Source of the DNA: Bryobacterales bacterium
GTDB taxonomy: Bacteria > Acidobacteriota > Terriglobia > Bryobacterales > Bryobacteraceae
Assembly (NCBI GenBank): GCA_003132905.1
Contig: PKZC01000172.1
Coordinates: 14,696 to 23,840, forward strand
Length of the DNA stretch: 9,145 nucleotides
Direction of reading: 5' to 3'
Position 1 is the first letter of the stretch, and the number at the start of each line of letters is the position of its first letter. The notes under the pieces were generated by a model. That model made no database searches and had not been told where the DNA came from. It saw nothing but the letters and a program-made list of their open reading frames with translations. Of the stretch, positions 6,523 to 9,145 are shown piece after piece. The translations under genes and the position numbers were made by a program.

Positions 6523-7422
6523 CTACTTCTGAACGTCAGAATCCTTCGCCGCGCTCCACTGCGAAAACGATCCGTCGTACATGTGCGCATCGTAGCCCAG
6601 GTACTTCAGTGTGAAATACGATTGCGACGCCTGCATTCCCGTGTTGCAATAAGTCACGACCGGGCGGTCAGGCTTGATTCCGAGGGACTCATACAGCTTG
6701 CGAAGATCCGCCTCCGGAAGAAGCGACATGTCGTCGTTGCTGGCCTGCGTCTGCATCCAATAAACATTGGCCGCACCGGGGATGTGGCCGGGGCGTGGGA
6801 TCTCAGACGAGGCGGCGGTGGTTCCAGCGAACTCTCCCGCGGTGCGGGCGTCCACCAACACTGGAGAAGCAGATGGGGCGTTCAGGGCTGCGTACGAGAG
6901 ATCTTTCACCGCGTTCATGTCCACCACGACTTCCGGCCGTGGGCGCGGAGTCAGGCGGCCCTGTTTCACCTCGGGAGTTTCTTTGGCGAGCGCACGGGAT
7001 TCCGTCGTCCACTTGTGCAGTCCGCCATCCAGCAAGGCTGTAGCTTGGTGCCCCAGATAGTCCAGCGTGAAGTACGCGCGCGTCGCCGGAAGAACAGAAG
7101 CGTCGCCGTAGAGGATGACGCGGGAATCGTCGGATACGCCAAGGCGTTCGAACACGCTCTTGAGCGCGGCCGCGGGCGGCAGTTCGTTCAGGAGTCCATC
7201 ACGCGTGACTACGATGTCCGACAAGGCCAGGAATCGGGCGCCGGGGATGTGCCCGGCATCATATGCCGTATGATCGCGCGATACCTGCAGGATGACGACG
7301 TTCGAGTCATTGAGATGCTGCTCGAGCCATGCAGTGGAAACCAGCATGTCGCTGCGAACGGCGGGAGCGGCCGATGCGATAAGCGCGAGCAAGAATAGGG
7401 AACCCAACAATCGAATCTTCAT
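6523..7422 (-). CDS. Exported two-domain rhodanese-type sulfurtransferase
   Basis: This 299-residue thiosulfate/3-mercaptopyruvate sulfurtransferase moves sulfane sulfur through a cysteine persulfide; with thiosulfate as donor it releases sulfite. A signal peptide is visible (MKIRLLGSLFLLALIASAA), so it should act in the periplasm. Domain 1 (about 27-145) is the inactive half, with AYDAGHIPGA (53-62) and Asp107 in YGDAS where a catalytic Cys would be. Domain 2 (about 165-295) has VLVDART (188-194), RPGHIPGAANV (210-220) and the active loop Y-C259-NTGMQAS. That loop is closer to thiosulfate-type rhodaneses (CNTG) than to mercaptopyruvate types (CG[ST]G), though the donor is unproven. The gene is convergent with yeiE and divergent from the exported DsrE gene 80 bp away, consistent with a shared sulfur-relay role. 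Confidence 0.93.
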   Translation of the reverse strand: MKIRLLGSLFLLALIASAAPAVRSDMLVSTAWLEQHLNDSNVVILQVSRDHTAYDAGHIPGARFLALSDIVVTRDGLLNELPPAAALKSVFERLGVSDDSRVILYGDASVLPATRAYFTLDYLGHQATALLDGGLHKWTTESRALAKETPEVKQGRLTPRPRPEVVVDMNAVKDLSYAALNAPSASPVLVDARTAGEFAGTTAASSEIPRPGHIPGAANVYWMQTQASNDDMSLLPEADLRKLYESLGIKPDRPVVTYCNTGMQASQSYFTLKYLGYDAHMYDGSFSQWSAAKDSDVQK

Positions 7423-7430
7423 ATGCTCTC

Positions 7431-7436
7431 ATAATA
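7431..7436 (-). promoter_or_regulatory. Putative -10 of the sulfurtransferase gene
   Basis: Read on the minus strand this is TATTAT, 5 of 6 to consensus, ending 8 nt before the ATG at 7422. It would give a leader of only a few nucleotides; GAGAG close to the ATG is a weak, tightly spaced ribosome site. No clear -35 is visible. Confidence 0.3.
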
Positions 7437-7460
7437 CGCCTCAACGGGCGGAAACGCCTC
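7436..7460. repeat. Short direct repeat in the sulfurtransferase/dsrE divergent promoter
   Basis: ACGCCTC occurs at 7436-7442 and again at 7454-7460, 18 bp apart. Each copy is followed closely by AACGG (directly in the first, after GCC in the second). It lies in the middle of the 80-bp divergent region and could be a tandem binding site, but repeats this short can arise by chance. Confidence 0.25.
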
Positions 7461-7477
7461 GCCAACGGTCAGGTCTG

Positions 7478-7500
7478 TACAATAGGTTCGTTTAAGGAGG
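7478..7500 (+). promoter_or_regulatory. Putative -10 and strong ribosome site of the dsrE-like gene
   Basis: TACAAT (7478-7483) is a 5 of 6 match to the -10 consensus, and AAGGAGG (7494-7500) is the strongest Shine-Dalgarno site in the window. The site is 2 nt from the first ATG (7503) and 5 nt from the second (7506), which favours the second as the start. Confidence 0.5.
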
Positions 7501-7505
7501 TCATG

Positions 7506-8060
7506 ATGAAGACATTGTTCTTCGGTAGTGCGGCCCTGTTGGCTGCCTTGATGGGGCTCTCTGGTTCCGCTTTTGCGCAAACCGATCAAACGTTGCCAAT
7601 ACCAGGCGGCGAGGTTGCCAAGGATTTGCCCGGCGCGAAAGAACTGCCCGACCCGAACCTGGTCTACAAGGTTGTGTTCGACATCGCTACCGCAGCTCCA
7701 AAGATTGATGACGTTAATCCCGGGCTTACCGGTGTGGTTCGATATGTGAATACTCTCGCCAAGAATGGCGTGCTGGCCGATCATCGAAAGATCGCAGTGG
7801 TGTTCCATCGCGGCGGGACCGAGATTGTTCTCAATAACGAAACCTTCAAGGCTCGCAATCAGGGCCACGACAATCCAAATGTCGCTTTGATCCAGAGCAT
7901 GAAGAAGGCGGGGGTCGACTTTCGAGTCTGCGGCCAAGCCGTGTTAGCTCGCAAGATCGATCCGAAGACCGTCATGCCGGAGATCGAAGTCGATCTGTGG
8001 GCCTTGACCACGCTGGTGAATTTGCAGCTTCGTGGTTACGTGCACGTGGGAGGGGAATAA
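7506..8060 (+). CDS. Exported DsrE-family sulfur-relay protein
   Basis: This is a DsrE/DsrF-like protein of 184 residues from the preferred start; a tandem ATG at 7503 would add one Met. The signal peptide MKTLFFGSAALLAALMGLSGSAFA-Q has clean AFA cleavage, so the mature protein is periplasmic. The DsrE-like fold is seen in YKVVFDIATA (54-63), GVVRYVNTLAKNGV (76-89), KIAVVFHRGG (95-104) and GVDFRVCGQAV (136-146). Cys142 is at the family position that carries persulfide sulfur, and the tail LVNLQLRGYVHV is typical. Cytoplasmic DsrE proteins accept sulfur from rhodanese/TusA partners in sulfur oxidisers. Exported single-domain members are common in databases but their function is little known. 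Its neighbour is an exported rhodanese, and a remnant of a likely sulfite oxidase gene follows within 6 nt. Confidence 0.87.
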   Translation: MKTLFFGSAALLAALMGLSGSAFAQTDQTLPIPGGEVAKDLPGAKELPDPNLVYKVVFDIATAAPKIDDVNPGLTGVVRYVNTLAKNGVLADHRKIAVVFHRGGTEIVLNNETFKARNQGHDNPNVALIQSMKKAGVDFRVCGQAVLARKIDPKTVMPEIEVDLWALTTLVNLQLRGYVHVGGE

Positions 8061-8065
8061 GTACC

Positions 8066-8200
8066 ATAATCATCAGCCGCCCCAGCCTGTTCGCCGGCGC
8101 AACTGCAGCCGTGCTTTCGCATGTTCTGCGAGGCGCCGATCAGGCCGATCAATCGCGGATGATCGTTCGGTCACCCCGGCCTGAAGATCTCGAGATCCGA
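8066..8200 (+). pseudogene. N-terminal remnant of a probable sulfite oxidase/dehydrogenase (molybdopterin family)
   Basis: In one frame, about 45 codons read as SRPSLFAGATAAVLSHVLRG, then ADQADQSRMIVRSPRPEDLE. The first part looks like a Tat-type export signal in which one of the two arginines is now Pro. MIVRSPRPEDLE is, from memory, the very typical N-terminal motif of SUOX/SoxC/SorA-type molybdopterin oxidoreductases, which normally continue with a Pro-Leu-Gly-Phe turn. GAGGGG just inside the dsrE end lies about 10 nt before an ATA (8066-8068) where an ATG is expected, so the start codon seems lost. Homology stops after DLE, at the palindrome GATCTCGAGATC (8186-8197), and the remaining roughly 300 residues are absent. 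Its place 6 nt after dsrE suggests a former operon. The identification rests on one short motif. Confidence 0.5.
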
Positions 8201-8234
8201 CCACGAACTTCGGGCCGGAGCAAAATAGAAGCGC

Positions 8235-9145
8235 ATGTCGGTGCGATTTCTGTTGCTGCTCAGCGTGGCTGCGGAAGTTCAGGGCCAGCCGGACCCCAGC
8301 AGAATTGTTGAAACTAGCCCAAGCTAAAATTGCAGATTCGCTCAAGCGGTTGCCCCGCTACACGTGCACCCAGACCATCGACCGCTACGCCCGACGTCCC
8401 CGTTGGCAGAAGAGCCTGCGATGAAAACGGCGCGGGACGAAGCCTTCACCTCCTGAGTTCGGACCGGCTGCGGCTGGACGTTTCCGCTGCGTCGACCGGC
8501 GAAATGTATTCCTGGGTCGGCCAACGCCGGTTTGACGACCGAGATTTATTGGATATGGTCAACTATGGAGCAATCACGACCGGAGAATTTGCAACATTCC
8601 TCAGTGAGATTTTTCGCGGAGACGATGCGCGCTTCACTTACAACGGAGACACCGTTCTTGACGGGCGGACGCTTTCCGAGTTCGGCTTTCGGGTTTCTTA
8701 CGAAAACAGTCACTACACGTTTGGCAATGGTCAGCGTCGCGTGATTACCGGTTACGATGGCACATTCCTTATTGACCCAGAATCGACTGACCTTGTGCAG
8801 TTGGCTGTACGTACGAGCCAGCTTCCATCTGAAACCGGAGCCTGCTACGCCTCTACTACGCTCGACTATGTCCGCGTGCGTCTCAGAGGGATAACTTTCT
8901 TCTCCCCCGCGAATCTCTTCTCTACATCTTCACAATCGAAGGCACCCGAACAACGAACCGCACCGTCTTTTCAGATTGCCATGAGTTTCTTGGCGAATCG
9001 ACTCTCACGTTTGATTCGCGCTCGAGAGCCGTCGATAGCATTAGTCGTAACTCGGTACCACAGGCCTCCCTCCTCCCGCCAGGACTTCTTTTCCGGGTAG
9101 CTTTAACTCAAGGGATCGACACTGCAACGGCGGCTGCGGGCGATC
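8235..9145 (+). pseudogene. Secreted protein of an acidobacterial-type hypothetical family, broken by three frameshifts, partial
   Basis: The frame begins MSVRFLLLLSVAAEVQGQ, a signal peptide, but hits TAA at 8325. The protein is recovered by changing frame near a C-run at 8294-8297 (one base too many), giving AELLKLAQAKIADSLKRLP and the motif RYTCTQTIDRY. It changes again at about 8407-8418 (another extra base, before a TGA at 8422), giving SDRLRLDVSAASTGEMYSW, then DMVNYGAITTGEFATFLSEI and GACYASTTLDYVRVRL. Near GGG at 8888-8890 one base is missing, after which DNFLLPRESLLYIFTIEG and NRTVFSDCHEFLGESTLTFD run open to the window end. The recovered protein has conserved Cys residues in TCTQT, DCHEF and GACYA. 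I associate it with secreted hypothetical proteins of Solibacter-type genomes; the function is unknown. Real decay and sequencing error are both possible. Confidence 0.75.

Noticed and set aside
8135..8151. Tandem GCCGATCA repeat as a regulatory or recombination site.
   Set aside because: It encodes Ala-Asp-Gln-Ala-Asp-Gln in the oxidase-stub frame and is more simply a small coding duplication.
8073..8345. Minus-strand 90-codon frame across the region after dsrE.
   Set aside because: It is low-complexity Arg-rich and has no recognisable domain; the plus strand explains the region better as the oxidase stub and the start of the broken gene.
8330..8415. First part of the long plus-strand frame 8330-9100 as a real N-terminus.
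   Set aside because: The peptide before about 8415 (PATRAPRPSTATPDVP) is out of frame; the family-like sequence TCTQTIDRY lies in the neighbouring frame of the same DNA.
8892..9100. C-terminal part of the 8330-9100 frame (SSQSKAPEQRTAPSFQ region) as genuine protein.
   Set aside because: It follows the third frame change; the adjacent frame gives the conserved-looking CHEFLGESTLTFD segment and stays open beyond the stop at about 9100.

Overview
The window (roughly 58-60% G+C by eye) looks like a chromosomal segment of an environmental Gram-negative bacterium. It carries an outer-membrane TolC-type channel, a lipoprotein with a lipobox, several exported enzymes, a soluble zinc-type anti-sigma factor next to an ECF sigma factor, and a secreted protein family that I associate from memory with Acidobacteriota of the Solibacter/Bryobacter type. 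The phylum call is inference; there is no rRNA or other marker gene in the window.

Layout. (1) Positions 1-1520, minus strand: the start of an efflux operon, a TolC-family outer-membrane channel followed directly (TAA then ATG, no gap) by the first 31 codons of a lipoprotein that is probably the periplasmic adaptor of an RND pump. (2) 1521-1633: a divergent promoter region with a GGTGA-N6-TCACC dyad. (3) 1634-4460, plus strand: an OsmC-family protein, an apparently exported SAM methyltransferase, then a tight three-gene unit of ECF sigma factor (TTG start), zinc-binding anti-sigma factor and a second SAM methyltransferase (1-nt gap, then ATGA overlap). (4) 4465-8060: a sulfur-handling block made of a YeiH-type membrane transporter (minus), the divergent LysR regulator YeiE (plus) with a perfect T-N11-A operator between them, an exported two-domain rhodanese (minus) and a divergent exported DsrE-family protein (plus). 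(5) 8061-9145: decaying DNA. It begins with what looks like the N-terminal stub of a sulfite oxidase/dehydrogenase gene that has lost its start codon and everything past about residue 45. This is followed by a secreted hypothetical protein gene broken by three frameshifts that runs off the window.

The most interesting reading is the sulfur block. Rhodanese and DsrE, both with signal peptides, would handle sulfane sulfur outside the cytoplasm, and YeiE/YeiH would sense and export a sulfur oxyanion, probably sulfite. The stub after dsrE suggests that a sulfite-oxidising step was once encoded here and has been lost. The individual domain calls rest on visible motifs; the joint pathway is inference.
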